Below, piece after piece: positions 10,167 to 18,166 of a stretch of 64,000 bases of DNA. The notes beneath the pieces were generated by a model, which made no database searches, had not been told where the DNA came from, and saw nothing but the letters and a program-made list of their open reading frames with translations. Both the position numbers and the translations under genes were made by a program. Every line of letters starts with the position of its first letter. Within the stretch, counting starts at the first letter, position 1. This DNA is from Candidatus Phycorickettsia trachydisci (GTDB lineage Bacteria > Pseudomonadota > Alphaproteobacteria > Rickettsiales > Rickettsiaceae): positions 62,001-126,000 of the forward strand of contig NZ_CP027845.1 of the NCBI RefSeq assembly GCF_003015145.1, read 5' to 3'.

Positions 10167-11659
10167 ATCTTAGCAAATACTGGTGTTGGAAGGGCATTAA
10201 TCTTAAAACTTCTCAAAGCAAAATTTTCGCTTAAACAGCTAAACTTGCGTTGATCTTGAGGTACGCCTAGCTGATCCAATATCTTATTAGCAGATTCTGG
10301 CAAAAATGGCTGCAGGCTAATTGCTATATATCTAATTACCTCTACTAAAACAAACAATGCCTCTTCTGCTGCTTTTCTATCACTTTTCATTAAAGTCCAA
10401 GGAGCTTTTTCTTCCATGTACTTATTAGATTGATCAGCTAAGTTAATAATAGCTTCTAACATCAAATGCAGAGCAAAATTCTGCATATGCTTTTGCATAT
10501 TTCCTAAAAGCTCATTTGCATTTTTAAATAATTCATCATTGACGCTGTCTACTTGAAGCTGTCCCTCACATTTATTAAATATAAAGCTTAGAACTCGCTG
10601 ACATAAGTTACCAATTTTGTTGTTTAATTCGTTGTTAACTCGATTTATAAAACTTTCTTTTGAAAAATTCCCATCTTCACCAAAGCTAATTTCTCTGAAT
10701 AAGAAATAACGTAAATAGTCTGTGCTGTAATCTTTAACCAATTCCATTGGATCAATGGTATTATTTAAAGATTTAGACATCTTGACTCCTTCATTAGTCC
10801 ACCAGCCGTGGGCCATGATTTGCTTTGGAGGCTGAAGACCCAATGCCATCAAAAAAGCTGGCCAATATACAGCATGAAAACGCAAAATATCTTTTCCTAC
10901 AATATGAACATTTGCGGGCCAAAATTCTTTAAAACTACCCTCTTTATCAAAAATGCCTAAAGACGATATATAACATGTCAAAGCATCAAGCCATACATAT
11001 ATCACTTGCTCCTCATCGTCAGGAACTGGAATGCCCCAGGTAATGCTTTTGCGCGAAACTGCTAAGTCTTGCAAGCCTGATTTGACAAAAGATATAACTT
11101 CATTAAATCTACTTACAGGCTTTACGAAATCAGGATTTGCTGCGTAAAAGTCTAGTAAAGGCTTTTGCCATTTCGAAAGGGCAAAAAAGTAACAAGGCTC
11201 TTCTACCCACTCGACTGCTGATCCACTAGGAGCTAAACGATTTTCATCAAGCTCACTCTCTTGGTAAAATGCTTCATCTCGCACGCTGTACCATCCCGCA
11301 TACTTACCTAAATAAATATGCCCGCCTTTTACTAATTCTGACCACACGTGTTTTACGCACTTTTTATGATTTTCAGAAGTAGTACGCAAAAAGGTATCAT
11401 AAGAAATATCTGTCTTATTTGCTAATTCGCGGAAATTTTCAGACACTTTATCTACAAACTCTTGTGGATCGATATCGGCATTTTGTGCTGACTTTTGTAT
11501 TTTCTGACCATGCTCATCAGTGCCGGTCATGAATCTTACTTCCTTGCCACTAAGGCGCTGAAATCTTGCTATAATATCGCAAGCTATAGAAGTATAAGCA
11601 TGTCCTATATGAGGTTTGTCATTTACATAATAAATAGGGGAGGTAACGTAGTAACGCAT
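10160..11659 (-). CDS. metG: Methionyl-tRNA synthetase
   Basis: A 499-aa class I synthetase with the HIGH-type site HIGHAYTS near residue 17 and the catalytic loop KMSKS. It lacks the four-Cys zinc knuckle in the connective peptide and the C-terminal dimerisation domain of the E. coli enzyme, which is the usual short form in Rickettsiales. It charges tRNA-Met, both initiator and elongator. It starts 2 bp after the dnaX stop, with tatD overlapping its end. Confidence 0.97.
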   Translation of the reverse strand: MRYYVTSPIYYVNDKPHIGHAYTSIACDIIARFQRLSGKEVRFMTGTDEHGQKIQKSAQNADIDPQEFVDKVSENFRELANKTDISYDTFLRTTSENHKKCVKHVWSELVKGGHIYLGKYAGWYSVRDEAFYQESELDENRLAPSGSAVEWVEEPCYFFALSKWQKPLLDFYAANPDFVKPVSRFNEVISFVKSGLQDLAVSRKSITWGIPVPDDEEQVIYVWLDALTCYISSLGIFDKEGSFKEFWPANVHIVGKDILRFHAVYWPAFLMALGLQPPKQIMAHGWWTNEGVKMSKSLNNTIDPMELVKDYSTDYLRYFLFREISFGEDGNFSKESFINRVNNELNNKIGNLCQRVLSFIFNKCEGQLQVDSVNDELFKNANELLGNMQKHMQNFALHLMLEAIINLADQSNKYMEEKAPWTLMKSDRKAAEEALFVLVEVIRYIAISLQPFLPESANKILDQLGVPQDQRKFSCLSENFALRSFKINALPTPVFAKIC

Positions 11660-11660
11660 A

Positions 11661-13229
11661 TTATTTGGAGACTTTATCTAATACTATTTCTTTAATTTCG
11701 ACTTCTGGAAAAATTGATTGGACAAACTGGAATTGTTTATCCTTTTTTAAATCTGTTTTAAGTTTCTCATTAAACGAAGTGATTTTTACCTTATTAATAA
11801 AGGTAACCTTTAGGTCTTTTTCCCAAGAACCAAGAGCTTTAGTTAATTTATTTTTTATCTCTGCACTAATATTAACAGCGGCAAATTTAGCAGCACTTCT
11901 GCTAAACTCAACCGCTTCACACTCGTTCATGAGAAAGTGATACAGATCGAATAGCGTTTTAGCGCAGGTATAGCGGATGAAATCCACAAAATCTTCCTCT
12001 ACCAATTGGTCTTCTTGCACCTCTTGCTTCAGTTCTAAAGGCTTTTGTTCCACAACTACTTTGGGCTTTTCTTGTTTGGGAGTCGTCTCAGTTTTTGCTG
12101 TATTAGTTGGCCTGGGCATAGACCTAGAATACATGGCCTTAATCAGTAGCATTTCAAAATACATCAAACTGCTTTTTCCGCTAGCAAGATCTGGTAGACC
12201 TTTATTGAAAATCTGCCACAAAGCTGTTAAGTAACCTATATCACTACCATCTAAAAGTTTTTTTAAATCAGCCTCATAATGCTTATAAAAGCCGATGTCA
12301 TAGTTTGGTACAAATGAGATTTTGGTAAGGCAGGTGAGGGTATCTATGATTGCATCTAATAAGCTTGCAAAATCAAAATTGCGGTCATATAGATTTTTCG
12401 CAAGATCTAAAGCAGCAGTAATATCTTTTTTTATAATAAAATCTATGAAGTTTATTGCATAGCTTGTGTAAGACAAATCCAGTATATCTTCAAGCAGCTT
12501 ATTAGTTATTTTGCCGTGATTTCTAGATGCCAGATTCCATGATTGCTCTAATAATACTAAGCCATCCCTTGCAGAACCATCTGCTTTATATGCAATTAAT
12601 TCTAAAGCTCCTTTTTCGTAAACGATATTTTCAGACTTACATACTTTATCCAAAAGTTTGACCAAGTCATTTAGTCCAAGTCTTCTTAAATTGAATTTTT
12701 GACAACGAGAGGCAACTGTTAGTGGGATTTTATTTGGCTCAGTTGTCAGTAGCATAAAGACTACTTGCGCTGGTGGCTCTTCTAATATTTTTAGCAAAGC
12801 ATTAAAGGCGCTTTTGGAGAGCATATGTGCTTCATCAATGATAAACACCTTATATTTACCCATCACGGGCAAATATACAGACTTTTCTATTATATCTCTT
12901 ATGTTATCAACGCTTGTATAGCTTGCAGCATCTAATTCAATTACATCTGGATGAGATTGGTTTTGAATTGAAATACAATTTGTGCATTTTCGACAACTAA
13001 CTATAACTCCATCTTGCAATCTTGTCTCAGAGCAGTTAATTGTTTGTGCTACAATCCTTGCGGAGGTTGTCTTGCCTATGCCTCTTATACCTGTAAATAG
13101 AAAGCTATGCGCAAGTTTTTCTTCTTGTATGCAGTAGCTTAAGACCTTTGTGAAAACTTCCTGTCCTATTATATCTGGAAAAATAGTAGGTCTATACTTA
13201 CGAGCTAAAGGCAAATAAGATTTACGCAT
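11661..13229 (-). CDS. dnaX: DNA polymerase III subunit tau/gamma
   Basis: A 522-aa clamp-loader ATPase. It has a Walker A (GIRGIGKTTSAR), a zinc-binding region (SCRKCTNC), a DEAH-like box (IIDEAHML) and a sensor SRC motif (VASRCQKFNLRRL). A Pro/Lys/Glu-rich linker around residues 365-400 precedes a C-terminal domain corresponding to the tau polymerase-binding region. I saw no in-frame slippery A6G heptamer that would make a short gamma form. It is the first protein gene of the run and lies just after the SRP RNA gene. Confidence 0.95.
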   Translation of the reverse strand: MRKSYLPLARKYRPTIFPDIIGQEVFTKVLSYCIQEEKLAHSFLFTGIRGIGKTTSARIVAQTINCSETRLQDGVIVSCRKCTNCISIQNQSHPDVIELDAASYTSVDNIRDIIEKSVYLPVMGKYKVFIIDEAHMLSKSAFNALLKILEEPPAQVVFMLLTTEPNKIPLTVASRCQKFNLRRLGLNDLVKLLDKVCKSENIVYEKGALELIAYKADGSARDGLVLLEQSWNLASRNHGKITNKLLEDILDLSYTSYAINFIDFIIKKDITAALDLAKNLYDRNFDFASLLDAIIDTLTCLTKISFVPNYDIGFYKHYEADLKKLLDGSDIGYLTALWQIFNKGLPDLASGKSSLMYFEMLLIKAMYSRSMPRPTNTAKTETTPKQEKPKVVVEQKPLELKQEVQEDQLVEEDFVDFIRYTCAKTLFDLYHFLMNECEAVEFSRSAAKFAAVNISAEIKNKLTKALGSWEKDLKVTFINKVKITSFNEKLKTDLKKDKQFQFVQSIFPEVEIKEIVLDKVSK

Positions 13230-13244
13230 GGATCTTTTTGATTA

Positions 13245-13335
13245 TTCAGGCTGATGCTAACCCGCTCCAAGAACTTATGGCTGCTTTCTTTCGAACCTGA
13301 CCAGATTCGTTAAAGGCCACGCCTAACACCAGCTC
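13245..13335 (-). ncRNA. ffs: Signal recognition particle 4.5S RNA
   Basis: Read on the minus strand this contains the conserved SRP RNA apical core: GGTCAGG, then a GNRA-like tetraloop (CGAAAG) and AAGCAGCC. The flanking arms pair at the base of the hairpin: GCTGGTG near 13333 pairs with CATCAGC near 13250. The ends are set from this pairing and may be off by a few bases. It lies immediately upstream of dnaX, a common alphaproteobacterial neighbour. Confidence 0.92.
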
Positions 13336-13394
13336 ATATAAGAGTACTATTTTTGGATAAAATATTCAAGAATAAAAAGAGAAGAAATGGTAAA

Positions 13395-13418
13395 TGTTTG
13401 CAGAATAAACTGCAAACA
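13395..13418 (-). terminator. Hairpin downstream of the virB2 cluster
   Basis: A perfect 9-bp inverted repeat (TGTTTGCAG / CTGCAAACA) with a 6-nt loop lies 21 bp past the stop of the last virB2 copy. On the minus strand a T-rich stretch follows. It is a likely rho-independent terminator separating virB2 from ffs. Confidence 0.55.
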
Positions 13419-13438
13419 AATATTTTTAAGAGTTTGGA

Positions 13439-13765
13439 CTAAGAACAGCCGGAAACATCTACACCTGCCATGTATGTTATTAAGGTACTTGAACCAAAAA
13501 GAACAAATATACCTATTATAGTTGGCAACGCAGTCCAATGTTTCATTTTGCCGGTCATAATTCCGATTGCGACAATAATAATACCCAAAACTCCAATAGC
13601 CTTAGCTGTGGCGCCTGTTAAATTATGAATTAGTACACATAAGCTATTACCTATAACGTCACTTGCTGTAGAGCCCATAGCATTGGCGCTAGTGGCTATC
13701 CAAAAAGAAAGCAGAACAAATAATAAAACTCTTAAAAGTAGATTACCCTTATAATCATATCGCAT
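13439..13765 (-). CDS. virB2: VirB2-like type IV secretion pilin, copy 1
   Basis: A 108-aa pilin. I start at 13765 (MRYDYK), preceded by AAGGTAA, rather than at a longer upstream start. This gives all three copies the same length and leader. A Sec signal peptide ends at ANA, before a mature protein beginning MGSTASD. Two hydrophobic helices follow, joined by a short basic loop (GKMKHW), as in VirB2/TrbC pilins. Two Cys (NSLC and the GC near the end) could form a disulfide. This copy is the most diverged of the three. The rest of the secretion system is not in the window. Confidence 0.87.
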   Translation of the reverse strand: MRYDYKGNLLLRVLLFVLLSFWIATSANAMGSTASDVIGNSLCVLIHNLTGATAKAIGVLGIIIVAIGIMTGKMKHWTALPTIIGIFVLFGSSTLITYMAGVDVSGCS

Positions 13766-13832
13766 AAAATTTACCTTAATACTTAAAATTTTGTAAGTAT
13801 TATAACTCAATTGTTTTAAACATCTTTTCAGC

Positions 13833-14159
13833 TTATATACAACCCGTGGTAGAAGTACCAGAGATATATAATAATAAGTTTGACACACCGAAAAGCACAA
13901 AAATACCTATAATTGTTGACATAGCTGTCCAAGCATTAACTTTGCCAGTCATAATACCAAAAGCTAGAAGTATCATCGCTAACACACCGATAGCCTTTGC
14001 TGTAGAACCAGTTAAGTTATCAACCAGTATGCATAAGTTGTTACCGATAATATCACTTGCTGTAGAACCCATAGCGTTAGCGCTAGTAGTTATCCAGAAA
14101 GAAAGTAGGATCAATAATAAGACTCTAAATGATACACTATCTTTATTATTACACCGCAT
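13833..14159 (-). CDS. virB2: VirB2-like type IV secretion pilin, copy 2
   Basis: A 108-aa paralog of the flanking pilins with the same leader, MGSTASD mature start, two membrane helices and conserved Cys pair. The start at 14159 (MRCNNK) is preferred over a start 15 bp upstream, because AGGTAA sits 6 bp before it, as in copy 1. It is closer in sequence to copy 3 than to copy 1. Rickettsiales commonly carry several VirB2 genes that may be swapped in the surface pilus. That use is an inference here. Confidence 0.88.
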   Translation of the reverse strand: MRCNNKDSVSFRVLLLILLSFWITTSANAMGSTASDIIGNNLCILVDNLTGSTAKAIGVLAMILLAFGIMTGKVNAWTAMSTIIGIFVLFGVSNLLLYISGTSTTGCI

Positions 14160-14186
14160 AAAATTACCTGACATTTATAGGAAGAA

Positions 14187-14219
14187 GTTTGCAGGCAGCT
14201 TAACAAAACTGCTGCAAAC
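14187..14219 (-). terminator. Hairpin between virB2 copies 3 and 2
   Basis: GTTTGCAG-GCAG pairs with CTGCTGCAAAC with one bulged base. Its stem shares the GTTTGCAG/CTGCAAAC arms with the hairpin at 13395, so it seems to have been duplicated with the pilin gene. It could terminate, attenuate or stabilise the transcript between pilin copies. Confidence 0.45.
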
Positions 14220-14232
14220 GCATTTTTAGCTA

Positions 14233-14556
14233 CTAAACGCAACCTGTAGTACTACTACCTGAAATATATAATACTAAGCTAGATGCACCGAAGAGCACAA
14301 AAATACCTATAACTGTTGACATTGCAGTCCAGGTATTTACTTTACCAGTCATAACACCAAAAGATACAAGTATCATTGCGAGTACGCCAATAGCTTTTGC
14401 TGTAGAACCAGTTAAGTTTTTAACTAGTGTACATAAGTTATTACCGATAATATCACTTGCTGTAGAACCCATAGCGTTAGCGCTAGAGGCTATCCAGAAA
14501 GAAAGAAAAATAAACATCAAAACTCTGAGAGCTAAGTTACCTTTATTGTATTGCAT
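14233..14556 (-). CDS. virB2: VirB2-like type IV secretion pilin, copy 3
   Basis: A 107-aa first gene of the pilin array, preceded by AAGG before ATGCAATAC. The signal peptide ends in SSANA and the mature protein begins MGSTASDIIGNNLC. Two membrane helices and a terminal GCV with the second Cys follow. The central region is nearly identical to copy 2. It is the expected major or variant subunit of the rickettsial type IV secretion pilus. Confidence 0.88.
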   Translation of the reverse strand: MQYNKGNLALRVLMFIFLSFWIASSANAMGSTASDIIGNNLCTLVKNLTGSTAKAIGVLAMILVSFGVMTGKVNTWTAMSTVIGIFVLFGASSLVLYISGSSTTGCV

Positions 14557-14690
14557 ATAAAAAAACCTTATAATAAATTGTTAAACAGCCGTAACTGAGA
14601 CTCATCTTACCATTAAGTTATAATTTTCATTATTTATATATGTTTTTAAACTACAAATTCCTTTACGGCGTGTTAAAAACAACATAAAGT

Positions 14691-16124
14691 TTACTCTCCT
14701 TGAAATAAACTATACCCACGCTGACCGTCAAACTCATATAAATGTTCTACTTTTATAAAGTCTATTTTCTCTTTTGCAAGAGCTTCCAGTAGCTTTACAG
14801 TATCTTTATGAGAAATATTCTGACCCATAAAGCGTAAACACCAATGATCGGTTAATATACTTTCGTCGATTTGCGCAGGCCATACTTTTAATCCTTTTGT
14901 CGCAATTACTTTTAGCACTAGATCTAATTTTGGTAGTTTTTTTAATTTTGTAGCTATCTTATTTGGGGTTGTATTAAGAGCGTCTATAAACACATCAACC
15001 CCCACTAAAGTCTTCTTGCTACTTGCATTTATATTAAATGTAAAATTTTTACCTTTTGTTTCGGGGTAAGATGCTTTAGGAAGTTTACTTGGTTCTTGCT
15101 TTAATCTTTTAGCAACAGCTTTTGCAAATTCCATAGTTGATACTTTTTCTTTAGAAGATTCTTTTTTGTATATGTCTGCAGTGTGAATACCATCTTCTAT
15201 AGTTTTCTTTATAGCATTTTCAATTAAGGCGGCAGTTTTTGCTTGACCTATATGCACTAGCATCGCAACAGCGGCATTTAAAAGACCAGATGGGTTTGCT
15301 ATACCTTTGCCTGCAATATCGGGTGCACTACCATGGACAGCTTCAAACATAGCAAAATCAAGGCCTATGTTACTGGATCCTGCAAGTCCCACCGATCCTG
15401 AAATCTCAGCTGCAACATCTGAAATAATATCTCCGTACAAGTTAGAAGTAACGATGACATCAAATTTTTCGGGAGTTGTGGCAAGCTTTGCCGTACCTAT
15501 GTCCATTAGTAAAACCTCAGATTGTAAACCTTTATATTCTGCAGCAATGGCAGTAAAGACTTTGTGAAATATTCCATCTGAGAATTTCATAATATTATCT
15601 TTCACAAAACAGGTTACTTTTTTGCGGCCATTACGCACTGCATATTCGAAAGCATAGCGAATAATTTTTTCGCATCCCGTTTGGCTGATTAGTTTAACTG
15701 ATTCATATGTGTTATGCGTATGACGATATTCAATGCCGGCATAAAGATCTTCTTCATTTTCTCTAATAATCACTAAGTCAAGTTTTGGATGTTTTGTTGT
15801 GATAAACGGGTAAAACGAAGATACGGGGCGTACATTTGCGTAAAGGCCTAAAGCTTTGCGCAACGTAACATTCAGGCTTTTATATCCGCCACCTTGAGGA
15901 GTAGTTATAGGACTTTTTAAAAGTACTTTTGATTTAAAAATTGTATCCCATGCTTCTTCGCTGATACCTGATGTATACTTTTTTTGGTAAAGCTTTTCCC
16001 CAATTTCTATCGTTTTAATCGTAATTTTTGCTTTAGCTTCTTTTAAAACATAAAGAGTTGCTTCCATGATTTCAGGTCCAATGCCATCGCCATATGCAAC
16101 AGTGATATTTGTAAATTCTGACAT
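14691..16124 (-). CDS. icd: Isocitrate dehydrogenase (NADP-type), rickettsial long form
   Basis: A 477-aa isocitrate/isopropylmalate dehydrogenase family protein. It starts with AYGDGIGPEIM, has the substrate loop with arginines (LRKALGLYANVRP), RENEEDLYAGIEY, a metal-binding Asp region (SNLYGDIISD) and the nucleotide region GSAPDIAGKGIANP. The extra ~130 residues at the C-terminus compared with the classic enzyme are characteristic of the alphaproteobacterial/rickettsial type. It converts isocitrate to 2-oxoglutarate and CO2 in the TCA cycle. It is divergent from the terminase gene. Confidence 0.92.
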   Translation of the reverse strand: MSEFTNITVAYGDGIGPEIMEATLYVLKEAKAKITIKTIEIGEKLYQKKYTSGISEEAWDTIFKSKVLLKSPITTPQGGGYKSLNVTLRKALGLYANVRPVSSFYPFITTKHPKLDLVIIRENEEDLYAGIEYRHTHNTYESVKLISQTGCEKIIRYAFEYAVRNGRKKVTCFVKDNIMKFSDGIFHKVFTAIAAEYKGLQSEVLLMDIGTAKLATTPEKFDVIVTSNLYGDIISDVAAEISGSVGLAGSSNIGLDFAMFEAVHGSAPDIAGKGIANPSGLLNAAVAMLVHIGQAKTAALIENAIKKTIEDGIHTADIYKKESSKEKVSTMEFAKAVAKRLKQEPSKLPKASYPETKGKNFTFNINASSKKTLVGVDVFIDALNTTPNKIATKLKKLPKLDLVLKVIATKGLKVWPAQIDESILTDHWCLRFMGQNISHKDTVKLLEALAKEKIDFIKVEHLYEFDGQRGYSLFQGE

Positions 16125-16286
16125 AGTTTTATAAGCAATTTAGTTAATATTTAGGCTTACAATAACACTAAAAACTCTATTCCAAAACTTTTACTAAGGC
16201 ACTTTTAAGAAATTCTTAATTTTTGCGTTAGTACAAGCACATAAAAAGCGTAATATGTTCTAGACTAAATCTACAGGGCGTCTAAC

Positions 16287-17684
16287 ATGAATAAAAAACT
16301 GCTTTTAGAAGCAATATTGCGTAGTGATATCAAAAGCTTTATCTGGAAAGTATTTGATACGATTAACCCAGGGATAAGCATTAGCAATGCGTGGTATATT
16401 GATCTGATGGCTGATTATTTGGAAGATGTTATTAAAGGCAGGCATAAGAGACTTATTATTAATATTCCTCCTAGATGCCTTAAATCTATTTGTATTAGCG
16501 TTGCACTGCCAGCTTGGATTTTGGGTATTGATCCTAGTAAGAGAATTATTGTTGCAAGCTATTCTCAAGCTTTAAGTACTAAACATTCATTGGACTGCAG
16601 AGCTATTATGCAAACCAAGTGGTATAAAGAACTTTTTTCAAATACCATTCTATCTACTACCTGTAACACTAAGACAAAATTTATGACCAGCAAATATGGT
16701 TTTAGGCTGGCAACATCTGTAGGTGGTTCGATTACGGGTGAGGGGGCTGATATATTGATTGTAGATGACCCACATAATCCGACTTTCGTGCACTCAGATA
16801 AACTAAGAACAAAAACTTGTAATTGGTTCGAGCAAACATTTACTAGCCGTCTCAATGATCAGAATAAAGGTGCAATTATATTGGTGATGCAGCGTCTTCA
16901 TGAGAAAGACTTAAGTGCTTACTTATTGAAAAGAACAAGTTGGAGATTATTAAAAATACCAGCCATCAGCGATCAAGATCAACAATTTAGCTCATCTAAA
17001 AAATCTTACATATTTACAAAAGGTACTTCAATCGATCCTCTAAGGCTACCTTTAGAGCTGTTAGACAAACTTAAACAAGAAATGGGCATAGCAAACTTTA
17101 GAGCCCAATATTTGCAAGATCCAGAAAAAGCTACGTGCGGTATGCTTAAAAAATCTGAAATTAGGTTTTATGATGAAATGCCTCAATTTGAAGCAATATA
17201 CCAAAGCTGGGATACAGCAATTAAGGTTAATCACTTGTCTGATTATTCAGTCTGTACTACTTGGGGGGTATGTCAAAATAAATATTATCTTATTGACTTT
17301 TTGTCTGATAAGCTTGAGTACTCATACCTTAAAGATGCTATGATACGTTTAGCAAGAAAATGGCAGCCAAAGATTATCTTGATTGAAGATAAAGCAAGCG
17401 GTCAGTCTCTTATTCAAGACTTAAAACTAGAAAAATTCCATAATATTCTTCCTAAAAAGCCTAAAACTGATAAAATCACGCGCTTTGCTACAATTTTGCC
17501 TTTTTTCACGCTAGAGCAAATACTCCTGCCAAAAGAAAGTAGTTGGGTTGATGAAGTTATCGAGCAAATTACATCTTTTCCAGATACGCGGCATGATGAT
17601 ATAGTAGATTCCATCAGTCAGTTTTTTATTTATATAAAACAACAACAGCTAAATTCATCAGTACCGCGTTTTAGATCTATATGA
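16287..17684 (+). CDS. Phage-type terminase large subunit (TerL)
   Basis: A 465-aa two-domain terminase. The N-terminal ATPase has a degenerate Walker A (PPRCLKS) and a Walker B (ILIVDDPHN). The C-terminal RNase H-like nuclease begins at YQSWDTA and ends with DTRHDDIVDS, which supplies the other acidic residues. It fits the psiM2-type TerL family. No portal, capsid or small terminase gene is nearby, and it overlaps ruvX by 4 bp inside a cellular transcription unit. This suggests a domesticated gene or a scattered gene-transfer-agent component. Both catalytic sets look intact. Confidence 0.88.
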   Translation: MNKKLLLEAILRSDIKSFIWKVFDTINPGISISNAWYIDLMADYLEDVIKGRHKRLIINIPPRCLKSICISVALPAWILGIDPSKRIIVASYSQALSTKHSLDCRAIMQTKWYKELFSNTILSTTCNTKTKFMTSKYGFRLATSVGGSITGEGADILIVDDPHNPTFVHSDKLRTKTCNWFEQTFTSRLNDQNKGAIILVMQRLHEKDLSAYLLKRTSWRLLKIPAISDQDQQFSSSKKSYIFTKGTSIDPLRLPLELLDKLKQEMGIANFRAQYLQDPEKATCGMLKKSEIRFYDEMPQFEAIYQSWDTAIKVNHLSDYSVCTTWGVCQNKYYLIDFLSDKLEYSYLKDAMIRLARKWQPKIILIEDKASGQSLIQDLKLEKFHNILPKKPKTDKITRFATILPFFTLEQILLPKESSWVDEVIEQITSFPDTRHDDIVDSISQFFIYIKQQQLNSSVPRFRSI

Positions 17685-18151
17685 TAGAACAAATTTGCCA
17701 AGATATGGAGAAGTTGCTCCAAAAATCTCAGAATGCAATGGGCATAGATTATGGCCTTAAAAAAACAGGTATTGCTATAACTGATACTCAGCTTAAAAAT
17801 GCATTTCCTATTACTACAATCAAAACTTCAAGCACCGAAATTCTTCTTAAAGAGATAAATACTTTAATTATAAAATATAATGTTGGGCTTTTTGTTTTAG
17901 GAGTGCCAGATTCGCAAAGTTATGATGATAAAGTGTTTCAAGAATTTGGTCAAATGCTTCGCTTTGCAACAAAATTGCCACTGTATTTTCAAGATGAGTA
18001 TCGTACTACAAGAGAGGCGCAAGAGAAGCTAAGCGCAGCTGGGTTTAAGGCTGGTAAAGCTGAGAGAATGGATGATCAAATTGCAGCTAAACTTATACTA
18101 GATGATTTTTTAGATAAGTGGAGATATTTGAAATTGAAGATATCAGTTTAA
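17681..18151 (+). CDS. ruvX: RuvX/YqgF Holliday-junction resolvase-family nuclease
   Basis: A 156-aa RNase H-fold protein of the YqgF family. It has the nucleotide-binding-like GIDYGLKKTGIAI start, FVLGVPD in the middle, and DEYRTTREAQ with a late DDQIAAKLIL carrying acidic residues. YqgF is essential in many bacteria and matures the 16S rRNA 5' end. It overlaps the terminase gene by 4 bp (ATGA). Confidence 0.9.
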   Translation: MIEQICQDMEKLLQKSQNAMGIDYGLKKTGIAITDTQLKNAFPITTIKTSSTEILLKEINTLIIKYNVGLFVLGVPDSQSYDDKVFQEFGQMLRFATKLPLYFQDEYRTTREAQEKLSAAGFKAGKAERMDDQIAAKLILDDFLDKWRYLKLKISV

Positions 18152-18166
18152 TTTGTTGCTATGAAG

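Noticed and set aside
11661-13229. Programmed frameshift in dnaX to make gamma
   Set aside because: I did not find an A-AAA-AAG type slippery site with a supporting structure near the end of the ATPase domain.
13766-13900. Longer N-terminus of virB2 copy 1
   Set aside because: The upstream extension lacks similarity to the other copies, whereas the internal ATG has the same ribosome site and signal peptide.
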